A stretch of DNA of 12,023 nt from RGIG6165 sp045545175 (lineage in GTDB: Bacteria; Bacillota; Clostridia; Oscillospirales; Feifaniaceae), in the NCBI GenBank assembly GCA_045545175.1, contig JAZQAK010000054.1, forward strand, positions 1 through 12,023. The letters run 5' to 3'. Below, in pieces: positions 1 through 6,737 of the stretch. Both the position numbers and the translations under genes were made by a program. Position 1 is the first letter of the stretch; each line of letters starts with the position of its first letter. The notes below the pieces were generated by a model that saw only the letters and a program-made list of their open reading frames with translations, had not been told where the DNA came from and searched no databases.

Positions 1-26
1 AAAAGAGGTCTGATATGACCTCCTTT
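1..26 (-). terminator. Intrinsic terminator of the 25-459 gene
   Basis: On the minus strand a 10-bp stem (AAAGGAGGTC with GACCTCTTTT, one G-U pair) closes a 6-nt loop and runs into T residues at the window edge. It begins right at the stop codon of the small helical protein, so it is that gene's terminator. The T-tract is cut by the window boundary. Confidence 0.75.
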
Positions 27-459
27 ACAGATATTTTCGTATATCAATTGCAAGTTTTTCTTCGAGGTTTATCAGGCGCTTTGCGATGTCCTTTGATACC
101 TCGTCCGCCGCCTCGTACTGATTTAAATAGCGGTTAAGCGACTTTACACCCATATTGCAACCGTCAGTCATAAGGTCTGCCACCGTCTTGTCCGAATCGT
201 CCATCGAAATTTTCATATTCGTCTTCATCCACGACATACTTTTTGCAATGGGGTTTGGCTCTTTGCCGTCATCGTCATATTTGTCGAGAAGTTCTTTTAT
301 CTCGTTTTCGAGTTTGTTGTGTTCGCTTTTGCAACTTGTGAGGTATTCCTTGAAATCCTCGTTGTGAACGTACTTTAACACGTCGTCTATCGACTTCGTG
401 CCCATTTTTACACCTGCATCACATTCGCGAAGTAACTTTATCGTATCCTGTTCTACCAT
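25..459 (-). CDS. Small helical protein, ferritin-like/DUF2383-like
   Basis: A 144-residue soluble protein with no signal peptide or membrane segment. It is almost entirely charged, amphipathic alpha-helix: roughly residues 3-29, 33-60, 73-110 and 113-143, separated by short Asp/Gly/Pro breaks such as DDDGKEPNP at 62-70. The ATG at 459 follows AAGGAGA at good spacing. Length and four-helix pattern resemble the DUF2383/ferritin-like bundle proteins common in Clostridia, but no clear di-iron E...ExxH motif can be placed, so an iron role is not claimed. It is a single-gene unit, divergent from the ECF S component, with its own terminator at the window edge. A TATACT -10-like box lies at 484-489 without a convincing -35. 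The gene is real on start, RBS and terminator grounds; its function is unknown. Confidence 0.8.
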   Translation of the reverse strand: MVEQDTIKLLRECDAGVKMGTKSIDDVLKYVHNEDFKEYLTSCKSEHNKLENEIKELLDKYDDDGKEPNPIAKSMSWMKTNMKISMDDSDKTVADLMTDGCNMGVKSLNRYLNQYEAADEVSKDIAKRLINLEEKLAIDIRKYL

Positions 460-499
460 ATTTATCTCCTTACGTTTTTTTATAGTATAATCATTACTC

Positions 500-528
500 T
501 TGATAAAAATACGTTTTGGTGATAAAAT
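500..528 (+). promoter_or_regulatory. Sigma-A-type promoter of the ECF S component gene
   Basis: TTGATA (500-505), a 17-bp spacer and TAAAAT (523-528). Transcription would start near 535, giving a 5' leader of about 20 nt that carries AAGGGTGAT before the ATG at 555. Confidence 0.6.
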
Positions 529-554
529 TATAAAAAACGAACAAGGGTGATTTT

Positions 555-1241
555 ATGAATAGAAAGAAAATGTCTACACAGACTTTGGTGCTCGGTGCCG
601 TAATGACGGCGCTCGTTGCATTGTTGCAGTATATGGGTGCATTTATAAAACTCGGGCCTTTTTCCATTACACTCGTGCTTATTCCGATAGTTATCGGTGC
701 GGCAACCTGCGGTGCGTGGATAGGTGCATGGCTCGGTTTCATTTTTGCGATTATGGTTTTTATCACCGGTGATGCTGCGGCGTTTCTTGCAGTCAACGTG
801 CCGGGTACGATAATAACGGTGCTTGCAAAAGGTATTCTCTGCGGTCTTGCAGCAGGTCTTGCTTACAAAGGCGTACACGCTTTGCTTGATAAGCGTTCTC
901 ACAGACAGGTTGAATACATAAAGAAAAATAACGGCCTTTGTGATGACTGTGCAGACGGCGTATATAAGTTCTTGTCAAGAAATAATCAGAGTATAGCCGT
1001 TTTTGCAGCGGCAATAATTTGCCCTCTGGTCAATACGGGTGTTTTCCTGCTCGGCTGTCTTGCTTTCTTTATGGAAACGATTGCATCGTGGGCAGCGGCG
1101 GCAGGTCTTAGCGGAAACGTTGCTTATTATATGATTTTCGTACTTGTAGGTGCAAATTTCCTCGTTGAACTCGGTGTCAACATCGTATTAAGCCCAATTG
1201 TCGTAAGACTTCTCAACATAAGAAAAAGCGGTTCAAGATGA
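555..1241 (+). CDS. ECF transporter S component (vitamin/micronutrient-binding membrane subunit)
   Basis: A 228-residue integral membrane protein. S components bind one vitamin or similar micronutrient in the membrane and dock on a shared EcfA-EcfA'-EcfT energising module, which is not in this window. Hydrophobic segments lie at about 10-32, 36-58, 60-80, 85-108, 146-172 and 190-218, the six-helix plan of the family. The stretch around ICPLVNTGVF (155-164) resembles the conserved late-helix region of clostridial S components. The ligand cannot be read from sequence. One oddity is a hydrophilic loop of about 38 residues (108-145) between helices 4 and 5, containing a CDDC motif (C129, C132). 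The start ATG follows AAGGGTGAT. It is a single-gene unit; its stop codon lies inside the loop and 3' arm of the shared terminator with the convergent ABC operon. Confidence 0.85.
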   Translation: MNRKKMSTQTLVLGAVMTALVALLQYMGAFIKLGPFSITLVLIPIVIGAATCGAWIGAWLGFIFAIMVFITGDAAAFLAVNVPGTIITVLAKGILCGLAAGLAYKGVHALLDKRSHRQVEYIKKNNGLCDDCADGVYKFLSRNNQSIAVFAAAIICPLVNTGVFLLGCLAFFMETIASWAAAAGLSGNVAYYMIFVLVGANFLVELGVNIVLSPIVVRLLNIRKSGSR

Positions 1242-1253
1242 ACCGCTTTTTTT
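1223..1253. terminator. Bidirectional terminator between convergent genes
   Basis: A perfect 13-bp stem (AAAAAGCGGTTCA 1223-1235, TGAACCGCTTTTT 1239-1251) has a 3-nt loop and A/T tracts on both flanks, so it works in both directions. The TGA of the ECF gene (1239-1241) is part of the stem, and the TAA of the ABC ATPase (1252-1254 complement) sits directly at its foot. Confidence 0.9.
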
Positions 1254-2049
1254 ATTTTGATAAAATCTCTTTATCGCTTGCAAATTCGCTGCCGCTTCCC
1301 ACTTCAAAGAGTTTGAGAAGTTCAGCCTTTGTAAGTTTTTTCTTTTCCTCACCGGATATATCCACCACTATATTGCCCTCGTTCATCATTATGAGACGGT
1401 TGCCGTAGTTTATGGCATCGTTCATATTGTGAGTGACCATAAGTGTCGTAAGGTTGTTTTCGGTGACGAGTTTATTCGTTATTTCAAGCACCTTGGATGC
1501 AGTTTTCGGGTCGAGTGCCGCAGTATGCTCGTCAAGCAAAAGAAGCTTCGGCTTTTTGAGCGTCGCCATAAGAAGCGTGACCGCCTGCCTCTGACCGCCT
1601 GAAAGAAGGCCTACTTTTGTAGAAAGTCTGTTTTCAAGACCTAAGTCAAGTTGTGCGAGAAGTTCTTTATAACTCTCACGTTCTTTTTTGGGAAGACCCC
1701 AGATGAGTTTACGTTTTTTGCCTCTGCGAGCCGCAATCGAAAGGTTTTCTGCAATTTCCATATCGGGTGCAGTGCCTTTCATAGGGTCCTGAAACACCCT
1801 GCAAAGCAGAGATGCTCTTTTGTAAGCAGGCATATTCGTAACGTTTACACCGTCAATCTCAATCGTACCGTAGTCGGGCTTCCACACGCCCGATATGGCA
1901 TTGAGCATCGTGCTCTTACCTGCACCGTTACCGCCGATGACGGTTACAAAATCGCCTTCGTTTAAAGTGAGGTTAAGTCCCGCTAAAGCACGTTTTTCGT
2001 TGACGGTATTGGCATTAAAAGTCTTGTAAAGGTTGGTTATTTTAAGCAT
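1252..2049 (-). CDS. ABC transporter ATP-binding protein, amino acid (TrpX-type) uptake system
   Basis: The cytoplasmic nucleotide-binding subunit that powers the permease and lipoprotein encoded just upstream. Counted from an upstream GTG at 2058, it shows Walker A GGNGAGKST (42-50), Q-loop Q90, signature LSGGQ (152-156), Walker B LLLLDE (172-177) and switch histidine H210, so it should be a competent ATPase of about 265 residues. I take ATG 2049 as the start because GGAGGTGA sits 5 nt before it, whereas the GTG at 2058 lies inside that ribosome binding site. The start overlaps the permease stop by 8 nt (ATGCTTAA), which indicates translational coupling. It is the last gene of the T-box-controlled operon and shares the bidirectional terminator with the ECF gene. 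Substrate assignment comes from the operon, not from this subunit. Confidence 0.93.
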   Translation of the reverse strand: MLKITNLYKTFNANTVNEKRALAGLNLTLNEGDFVTVIGGNGAGKSTMLNAISGVWKPDYGTIEIDGVNVTNMPAYKRASLLCRVFQDPMKGTAPDMEIAENLSIAARRGKKRKLIWGLPKKERESYKELLAQLDLGLENRLSTKVGLLSGGQRQAVTLLMATLKKPKLLLLDEHTAALDPKTASKVLEITNKLVTENNLTTLMVTHNMNDAINYGNRLIMMNEGNIVVDISGEEKKKLTKAELLKLFEVGSGSEFASDKEILSK

Positions 2050-2953
2050 TACCGTCACCTCCGTTTATATCTGCGGGTATTTTGGGCTTGGTAAAATACT
2101 CTTTTTTGAGGTAGGGGAGTGCGAGGAATACCGCAACAACTACCGCTGAAAGCATTTTGAGCAGGTCTGTATCAAGACCGAGCCAGATGACGAAAGTATA
2201 AACGAGGTAGTAAGCAACGCTTCCGCCTACGACGCCTATAAGGCTGACTACGAAATTGGACTTGATTTTAAGTGAAACAGACAGACCGATGATAATAGCG
2301 GCAAGACCGATTACGATTGCACCGCGTCCCATATTTATGTCGGCAAAGCCCTGATACTGTGCAAGAATTGCGCCTGACAGAGCAACAAGACCGTTTGAAA
2401 TTGCAAGACCGAGCACCTTGTTGAATTTGACGTTGACACCCTGCGCCTCACTCATATCCGCATTATCGCCCGTCGATTTTACAGAGAGACCGAGCTCCGT
2501 ATAGAAGAAAAGGAAAAGTCCCACAATGATAAATACGATGAAAGCGGCGGCAACTATAATTGCCTTCGTGTTGTTGAGTGATGATAAAAGCACGGGGAAG
2601 GTGCGTGAATTTATGGTAAGATTCGCTTTGCCGAGAATCTTTAAATTGAGCGACCACAGTATAAGCTGAGTCAAAATACCTGCAAGAATTGCGGGAATAC
2701 CCATAACCGTGTGAAAAACGCCCGTAATTATACCTGCAAGCAGACCTGCAATAAAGGCAACCAGTATGCAGAGGTATACGTTGACACCGTTTGCAAGCAG
2801 AATTGCACAGACGCAGGCACCCGTACAGATAGAGCCGTCAACCGTAAGGTCGGCAATATCAAGAATTTTATAGGATATGTAAAGTCCGATTGCCATTATA
2901 CCCCATATCAGACCCTGTGCAACGGCACCGGGCAATGCATTTAAAAATCCCAT
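2042..2953 (-). CDS. ABC transporter permease (BPD_transp_2/LivH-like), aromatic amino acid uptake
   Basis: A 303-residue, very hydrophobic protein with about eight to ten membrane spans (for example around 10-28, 45-75, 83-103, 130-152, 185-200, 210-228, 235-258 and 264-284). It starts with a short LNALPGAVAQGLIWG-type amphipathic stretch and the helix-breaking loop TVDGSICTGA, both typical of permeases paired with PF04392 receptors (TrpY-type). It would form the membrane channel, probably as a homodimer, with the ATPase encoded immediately downstream. ATG 2953 follows AAGGAG 4 nt away. The gene starts 15 nt after the receptor stop, so the ribosome binding site fills most of the gap. All catalytic and binding specificity lies in the neighbours. 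The family call is firm and the substrate is inferred. Confidence 0.9.
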   Translation of the reverse strand: MGFLNALPGAVAQGLIWGIMAIGLYISYKILDIADLTVDGSICTGACVCAILLANGVNVYLCILVAFIAGLLAGIITGVFHTVMGIPAILAGILTQLILWSLNLKILGKANLTINSRTFPVLLSSLNNTKAIIVAAAFIVFIIVGLFLFFYTELGLSVKSTGDNADMSEAQGVNVKFNKVLGLAISNGLVALSGAILAQYQGFADINMGRGAIVIGLAAIIIGLSVSLKIKSNFVVSLIGVVGGSVAYYLVYTFVIWLGLDTDLLKMLSAVVVAVFLALPYLKKEYFTKPKIPADINGGDGNA

Positions 2954-2968
2954 TATATCTCCTTCGGA

Positions 2969-3958
2969 TTAGCGAGCAATGTAGCCGTCAGCATCAAGTT
3001 TTGCAGTGTCGATACCAAGCTCGTCACAAATAGTCTTGTTGTACTTCTTAACGGGCTGTGCGTCGTAGCCGATTTCCATAGTTGTTACGTCCTTCTTGCC
3101 GAGAAGAATGTCAGCAGCCATCTTGCCCGTTTCAACGCCGATGTTGTAGTAGCTGATAGCAAGTGTTGCGAAGCATACGTCACTTTCGTAGCCTGTGAAA
3201 ACGGGTGTCTTGTCGGGACCGCATACGTTTCTTACGGTTTCGTCATTTGAAGCAACCGTGTTGTCCGTGGGAACGTAGATAGCATCACATTCTGCAGATG
3301 CTTTTGTAACGATGCCCTGAAGCTCGGTTGATTCGGAGAACTTGTATTCGTTTACAGTGATGTTTTTGCCTTCGAGATAAGCCTTTACAACGTCGTACTG
3401 GTATGCTGAGTTGGGCTCTGCTGAGCAGTAGAGGATACCAACCGTAGCACCTTCTTCAAGGGCAAGCACGTCAATCATCATCTGAGCCTGGTCCTCAAGC
3501 GGAGCAAGGTCTGAAGTACCCGAAACGTTGTTTCCAACCACGCCGCTGAAGTTTTCTATACCGAGTGCCACGCCGTATTCTGTGATGGATGTGCCAAGTA
3601 CGGGGATAGTTTCGGTTGCGTTGTATGCAGCCTGAAGTGCGGGAGTAGCGTTGCCGAGAATAAGGTCAACGTCCTCAGAAACGAAGCTGTTTACGATAGT
3701 AACGCAGGTGTTCGTGTCGCCCTGACCGTTCTGGTCTTTGTATACGACTGTTCTGCCCTCTGCTTCAAGAGCCTCTGTAAGAGCGTCTTTAAAGCCCTGA
3801 GTAGCAAGGTCAAGCGAGTCGTGTGTAACGAGCTGGCAGATACCGACAACGTATTCCGACTTGTCGGGATTAACCTTGATTGTTACCGTGTCGTTTGCAC
3901 ATGCAGCCATAGAAAGGCAAAGTGCAAGCACTAAAAGGATTGATAATACTTTTTTCAT
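2969..3958 (-). CDS. ABC transporter substrate-binding lipoprotein (PF04392, TrpX-like)
   Basis: A 329-residue extracytoplasmic receptor. The N terminus is a lipoprotein signal peptide: MKK, a hydrophobic core at 4-18 and a lipobox ending M-A-A-C, so C20 should be lipidated and anchor the protein on the outer membrane face. The mature part has the two-lobe type I periplasmic-binding fold pattern. Family landmarks include VGICQLVTHDSLD (about 37-49), the GNATPA stretch, the VPTDNTVAS motif near residue 230, and a GVETGKMAADIL helix near 275. PF04392 members include TrpX-type receptors with Trp, Tyr or Phe as ligands (family knowledge). The T-box in front, read as UUC, points to Phe. It is first in the operon; its RBS GAGG is 8 nt before ATG 3958. 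A small CACGGA/TCCGTG hairpin (3993-4006) lies between the T-box terminator and this RBS. Confidence 0.92.
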   Translation of the reverse strand: MKKVLSILLVLALCLSMAACANDTVTIKVNPDKSEYVVGICQLVTHDSLDLATQGFKDALTEALEAEGRTVVYKDQNGQGDTNTCVTIVNSFVSEDVDLILGNATPALQAAYNATETIPVLGTSITEYGVALGIENFSGVVGNNVSGTSDLAPLEDQAQMMIDVLALEEGATVGILYCSAEPNSAYQYDVVKAYLEGKNITVNEYKFSESTELQGIVTKASAECDAIYVPTDNTVASNDETVRNVCGPDKTPVFTGYESDVCFATLAISYYNIGVETGKMAADILLGKKDVTTMEIGYDAQPVKKYNKTICDELGIDTAKLDADGYIAR

Positions 3959-4014
3959 TTTTAAAACCTCTTTCGGAGTAAAATTATAATTACACGGAAA
4001 TCCGTGAAATTAAC

Positions 4015-4050
4015 AAAAAAACCCTGTTCCTCCAAAACGGAAGAACAGGG
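4015..4050 (-). terminator. T-box-controlled intrinsic terminator
   Basis: A 12-bp stem (CCCTGTTCTTCC with GGAGGAACAGGG, one G-U) has a GTTTT loop and is followed by seven T residues on the minus strand. The 5' arm CCCTG is also the 3' half of the antiterminator, so the two folds exclude each other. Confidence 0.93.
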
Positions 4051-4290
4051 ACAGTTTATAAAACCGTGGTACCACTCTGTTTCACCCTTTTTTCACAAAA
4101 AGAGCCTTATTAGGTGCAATTACACCCTTGTGATATAACGGTCACACCCGGTAAAGCCTACACAGCACAGCCTTCAGCCCACGGCTCGCAGAATGAATTC
4201 ACCGCCCTTACACTGTTGCTTCACACCAACCAGCAACTCTCTTAAAATGCAATTAAACGGCTACTGCTTTCTACTCGAACGCCTTTGATA
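4015..4290 (-). promoter_or_regulatory. T-box riboswitch leader, probable Phe (UUC) specifier
   Basis: A transcription-attenuating leader that senses uncharged tRNA. Seen on the minus strand: a Stem I apical region with AGAGAGTTGC and GGTGTGAAGCAAC; an AGTA/GAA loop-E pair bordering the specifier loop; then TTC followed by ATTCTGCGAG, which resembles the B. subtilis glyQS arrangement as I recall it (GGC then ATTCTTGAG). The T-box core AGAGTGGTACCACGG is at 4078-4064. The antiterminator can form from ACGGTTT with AAACTGT, plus CAGAG with CCCTG, around the TGGTACC bulge, and it competes with the terminator at 4050-4015. Specifier TTC (4197-4195) means Phe. Shifting one base gives TCA (Ser), but that loses the purine usually found after the specifier and does not fit the TrpX-like operon. 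The T-box call is near certain; the amino acid call is moderate. Confidence 0.95.
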
Positions 4291-4329
4291 TTATACCTGT
4301 ATTTTATAGAATGACGTAAACTTTGTCAA
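4290..4329 (-). promoter_or_regulatory. Promoter of the T-box/ABC operon
   Basis: On the minus strand TTGACA (4329-4324), a 17-bp spacer and TAAAAT (4306-4301) make a good sigma-A promoter. A second, perfect TATAAT at 4295-4290 lies 28 bp from that -35 and would need a different, weak -35 (TTTACG or TTACGT at 4320-4314). Either start places the first nucleotide just before Stem I. The -35 begins 8 bp after the stop of the SGNH esterase gene, with no terminator between, so read-through from that gene would also meet the T-box. Confidence 0.7.
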
Positions 4330-4337
4330 GAAAAATT

Positions 4338-5423
4338 TTATTTGCGGTTTTCAAGAATATGACGTATAAACGTGCCGATACTTTCTGCCATACGGATAAA
4401 GCCTGCATCCTGAGGATGACAGCTGTCCATTACACATTCGTTCTGGTATGCTTCGGTAAAGAAGCTCATACCGTCAATAAACCACACGTTTTTGTCACCG
4501 TTTGCACGTGCTTTGAGATATGAAGACATAATCACGTCTCTGCGGGCAAGCGAGTCTTCCCATCCTCTGCGTGACGTCCAGAAATTCGGGCGTGTTATCA
4601 TTATATAAGGAAGGTCGGGATTCTTTTTACGTATGATTTCATACATAGCGTAGTGCGTTTCTTCAAGATGCTCAACCGTCGGTGCATTGTGGTCATAGTC
4701 GCACACGAATATGCTCATGGGGAGGGTTGCCATCCACTCTGCAATAGCAGGTTCACCCTTTGCATGTCCCGAAAAGCCTATGTTTCTGAAGTCGATGTTG
4801 AGTTCGCGTGAAATTATAGTGGGATAAGTGTTGCCCGGACGGGTTGCCGCTGTACCGTGAACGATAGACGAGCCGTAGAAAATAACGGGCTTTATGTCAC
4901 GGTAGGGCTTAGCCTCCTCAACCGAAGCATCGGGTGCGAGACCGATTTCGAGTGTCTCAACAACCGAATGAACGGGCATATTTATTGTAAATGAACGCAT
5001 TTCACCCTTTTCAAGATGAATAACCTGCTCGTAAGTGTCTGTCATATCGTAAGGCATACGGAATTCCTTGATATAACGGCTTCCGAATTCACCGTCCATA
5101 AAAAGGTCAAAGCCTGCCGTTGAAACGAGAGTAAGATGAGATGAACGGCCAACCACACGGAACTTTGCACGGATTGCTATGTACGGTGAGTCGGTTGAAA
5201 AACGCACGCGTCCGCCCGCACATTCCTGATGAAGTTTTGCAACACCTTCGCTTGTAGCCTCGGCAACGTCAAACGGCAAACGGTGGAAATAGGGCTCTGT
5301 TTCGGGGTTGTACAAACCGTGAATCGAAAAGGGAGCCTTCTTTACGTCATACCACGTAACATCAATGTCGCCTATGCTTGTGTTGACGATCATATTTTTA
5401 TCAAGATTTATAAAATTTTCCAA
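4338..5423 (-). CDS. SGNH/GDSL-family esterase with N-terminal GxDLY-type domain
   Basis: A 361-residue two-domain hydrolase without a signal peptide, so probably cytoplasmic. Residues about 15-165 form the beta-rich N-terminal domain that accompanies this subfamily (PF14606 type), with a GFDLF motif at 104-108. The SGNH domain follows: block I YGSSIVHG with probable nucleophile S186, block II Gly in NIGFSGH (214-220), block III Asn N246 in DHNAP, and the catalytic dyad D333 and H336 in DSCHP near the C terminus. All expected catalytic residues are present. The family removes acyl (often acetyl) groups from carbohydrates or small esters; the substrate here is unknown. I prefer TTG 5423 because GAGGTGAT lies 4 nt before it. 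A GTG at 5432 would sit within the Shine-Dalgarno sequence. The gene has its own promoter and is followed directly by the T-box promoter. Confidence 0.88.
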   Translation of the reverse strand: MENFINLDKNMIVNTSIGDIDVTWYDVKKAPFSIHGLYNPETEPYFHRLPFDVAEATSEGVAKLHQECAGGRVRFSTDSPYIAIRAKFRVVGRSSHLTLVSTAGFDLFMDGEFGSRYIKEFRMPYDMTDTYEQVIHLEKGEMRSFTINMPVHSVVETLEIGLAPDASVEEAKPYRDIKPVIFYGSSIVHGTAATRPGNTYPTIISRELNIDFRNIGFSGHAKGEPAIAEWMATLPMSIFVCDYDHNAPTVEHLEETHYAMYEIIRKKNPDLPYIMITRPNFWTSRRGWEDSLARRDVIMSSYLKARANGDKNVWFIDGMSFFTEAYQNECVMDSCHPQDAGFIRMAESIGTFIRHILENRK

Positions 5424-5441
5424 AATAATCACCTCGAGGTT

Positions 5442-5469
5442 ATTATATCAAAAAAGGTTTTTTAGTCAA
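5442..5469 (-). promoter_or_regulatory. Promoter of the SGNH esterase gene
   Basis: TTGACT (5469-5464), a 16-bp spacer and TATAAT (5447-5442) on the minus strand. A start near 5435 would give a leader of only about 12 nt that begins with the Shine-Dalgarno GAGGTGAT. This also argues against the GTG at 5432 as start codon. Confidence 0.75.
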
Positions 5470-5487
5470 TAGAATTAAAGGGAAAAT

Positions 5488-5516
5488 AAAAAAGACACCA
5501 CTAAGGTGTCTTTTTT
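5488..5516 (-). terminator. Terminator of ssrA (tmRNA)
   Basis: A stem GACACC/GGTGTC, extended by A/T pairs to 11 or more bp, has loop TTAGT and a T-tract on the minus strand, 4 nt after the tmRNA CCA end. The flanking A-tract would let it act in the other direction too. It insulates the tmRNA from the esterase promoter that follows. Confidence 0.88.
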
Positions 5517-5519
5517 ATT

Positions 5520-5864
5520 TGGTGGAGGCGAGGGGAATCGAACCCCTGTCCGAAAAAGGATCCGCAGGACCTTCTACATGTTTATTTCTCCAACTGTTTG
5601 TCCGCCGGTGCACGCCGAAGAACGGGCTTGCACTTTTGCAAGGTGATTATCCTTGGTGGGTTATCACCATCTCCCACTCAGGTGCACTACTAAACGACGC
5701 CTGGTCTGCGGCCGTAGTACTCCGCAGGCAGACGGCTGCCTTTAATTAGGCAGCGTAAGCTAAATTATCGTTAGCGTTTAAATTTAAGTTTATGGTTTTA
5801 AGGAAGACCATACTTCCACATGCTTATCCGGTTTCACCGTCCCCGTCGAAACCTTTACGCCCCC
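5520..5864 (-). ncRNA. ssrA: Transfer-messenger RNA (tmRNA), tag ANDNLAYAA
   Basis: A one-piece tmRNA of 345 nt that rescues ribosomes stalled on broken mRNAs together with SmpB, encoded upstream. The 5' end GGGGGCG pairs with CGCCTCC before an encoded CCA (5522-5520). The 5' region GGTTTCGACGGGGA and the 3' T-arm GGTTCGATTCCCC are the classical alanyl-tRNA-like half-molecules. The tag frame is GCT AAC GAT AAT TTA GCT TAC GCT GCC TAA (5775-5746), that is ANDNLAYAA. The stop lies in the loop of the GCTGCC/GGCAGC helix, as usual. The AYAA end is a degron like other AA-ending tags. The resume codon is inferred as GCT; the open frame continues further upstream. 30 nt separate the 5' end from the hydrolase stop, so RNase P processing of a longer precursor is likely. 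Confidence 0.97.
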
Positions 5865-5870
5865 GTATTT

Positions 5871-5899
5871 AAGCCGAAAATTTCGGCTTTTTTATTATA
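5871..5899 (-). promoter_or_regulatory. Short hairpin and possible -10 upstream of ssrA
   Basis: Between the hydrolase stop and the tmRNA lies an inverted repeat AAGCCGAAA/TTTCGGCTT (5871-5889). On the minus strand it is not followed by T residues, so it should not terminate transcription entering ssrA. The T-tract lies on the plus side and would stop plus-strand transcription instead. A TATAAT (5899-5894) overlaps the hydrolase stop codon, but no good -35 lies 16-18 bp upstream. Whether ssrA has its own promoter here or relies on the smpB transcript is open. Confidence 0.4.
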
Positions 5900-6737
5900 T
5901 GTTATTTTTTGCAAATAATCCCTTTAAAAACTGCACCGATTCGTCGAGCCAGCCTGCCACGTGAGTGTCAAGTCTGTTTTCAAGATCCGTCGCCTCGGGT
6001 TTTGTAGTTACGTATGAGCCGAGTGCATAGCCGTGTCGTCCGCTTTTATACATATGCATTTCATAGGGGACACCGTGCTCCTGCAAAGCGAGTGCCGTAA
6101 GCAGTGTGCTTTTGGGATTTACCGTAGCATCGGTTGCCGTTGCAAACAGATACATCGGCGGAGTGTCCGCATCAACGTTTTTCTCTATGGAAAGATACTC
6201 TGCAATTTCTTCGTCTTCGCCTGATACTCTGTCAAAAGAAAGTTGGTGAGCATATTTGTTTGCAAGCACCGCATAGGCGAGAATTGCCGCATCGGGACGT
6301 GCGTCCTTTGCCTCTATGCCGAGTGTTTCTGACACAACTTCATCCTTCCACAGCGTTGAAATCGTGCCTGCAAGATGACCGCCTGCCGAGAAGCCGACAA
6401 CGGCGACTGCCTCGGGGTCAACGTGATACTCGTCAGCATTTTTTCTTATATACGCCATCGCTGCAGCCGCCTGCAAAAGCGGACGCGGATGCTTACAGTC
6501 AGGGTATACACTGTATTCCAGAATAAAAGCGTTAAAGCCCATTCCCATATATGCGAGAGCAATCGGTTCAGCCTCCCTGGCCGAAAGAAAGCGGTAACCG
6601 CCGCCCGGGAATATTAACACCGACGGTCTTTTTCTGTTTATATCTATCTCGTCAAAAGTGTCGGGGATATACGCCGTAAGAACCGTATCTTTACCTAAAT
6701 TATATTCTTCGTTAAGATTTATTTTTTTGTAAATCAT
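5895..6737 (-). CDS. Alpha/beta hydrolase, BD-FAE/acetylxylan-esterase-like
   Basis: A 280-residue cytoplasmic serine hydrolase. The oxyanion-hole motif is FPGGGY (43-48), the HGGG equivalent with Pro for His. The nucleophile elbow is GFSAGGH (115-121, S117). The probable acid is D203 in ATATDATVNP, and H235 in GRHGYAL is the catalytic base. Layout and length fit the Aes/BD-FAE type of small carbohydrate or aryl esterases, so deacylation of acetylated sugars or oligosaccharides is the likely reaction; the substrate is not visible. ATG 6737 overlaps the smpB stop by 4 nt (ATGA), and its AAGGAG lies inside smpB, so it is translationally coupled to smpB. Only 30 nt separate it from ssrA downstream. 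Nothing suggests a role in ribosome rescue. Confidence 0.9.
   Translation of the reverse strand: MIYKKINLNEEYNLGKDTVLTAYIPDTFDEIDINRKRPSVLIFPGGGYRFLSAREAEPIALAYMGMGFNAFILEYSVYPDCKHPRPLLQAAAAMAYIRKNADEYHVDPEAVAVVGFSAGGHLAGTISTLWKDEVVSETLGIEAKDARPDAAILAYAVLANKYAHQLSFDRVSGEDEEIAEYLSIEKNVDADTPPMYLFATATDATVNPKSTLLTALALQEHGVPYEMHMYKSGRHGYALGSYVTTKPEATDLENRLDTHVAGWLDESVQFLKGLFAKNNI

Noticed and set aside
528..902. Overlapping minus-strand open frames within the ECF S component gene
   Set aside because: They lie antisense to a gene with clear membrane helices, promoter and ribosome binding site; their translations look like random basic or Cys/His-rich sequence.
3983..3988. TATAAT between the T-box terminator and the receptor gene as a T-box-independent promoter
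   Set aside because: No -35-like hexamer at 16-18 bp; the region is simply AT-rich.
4195..4197. Serine (TCA) reading of the T-box specifier, one base shifted
   Set aside because: Not excluded, but TTC keeps the purine after the specifier and the GAA directly before it, and fits the aromatic amino acid transporter downstream.
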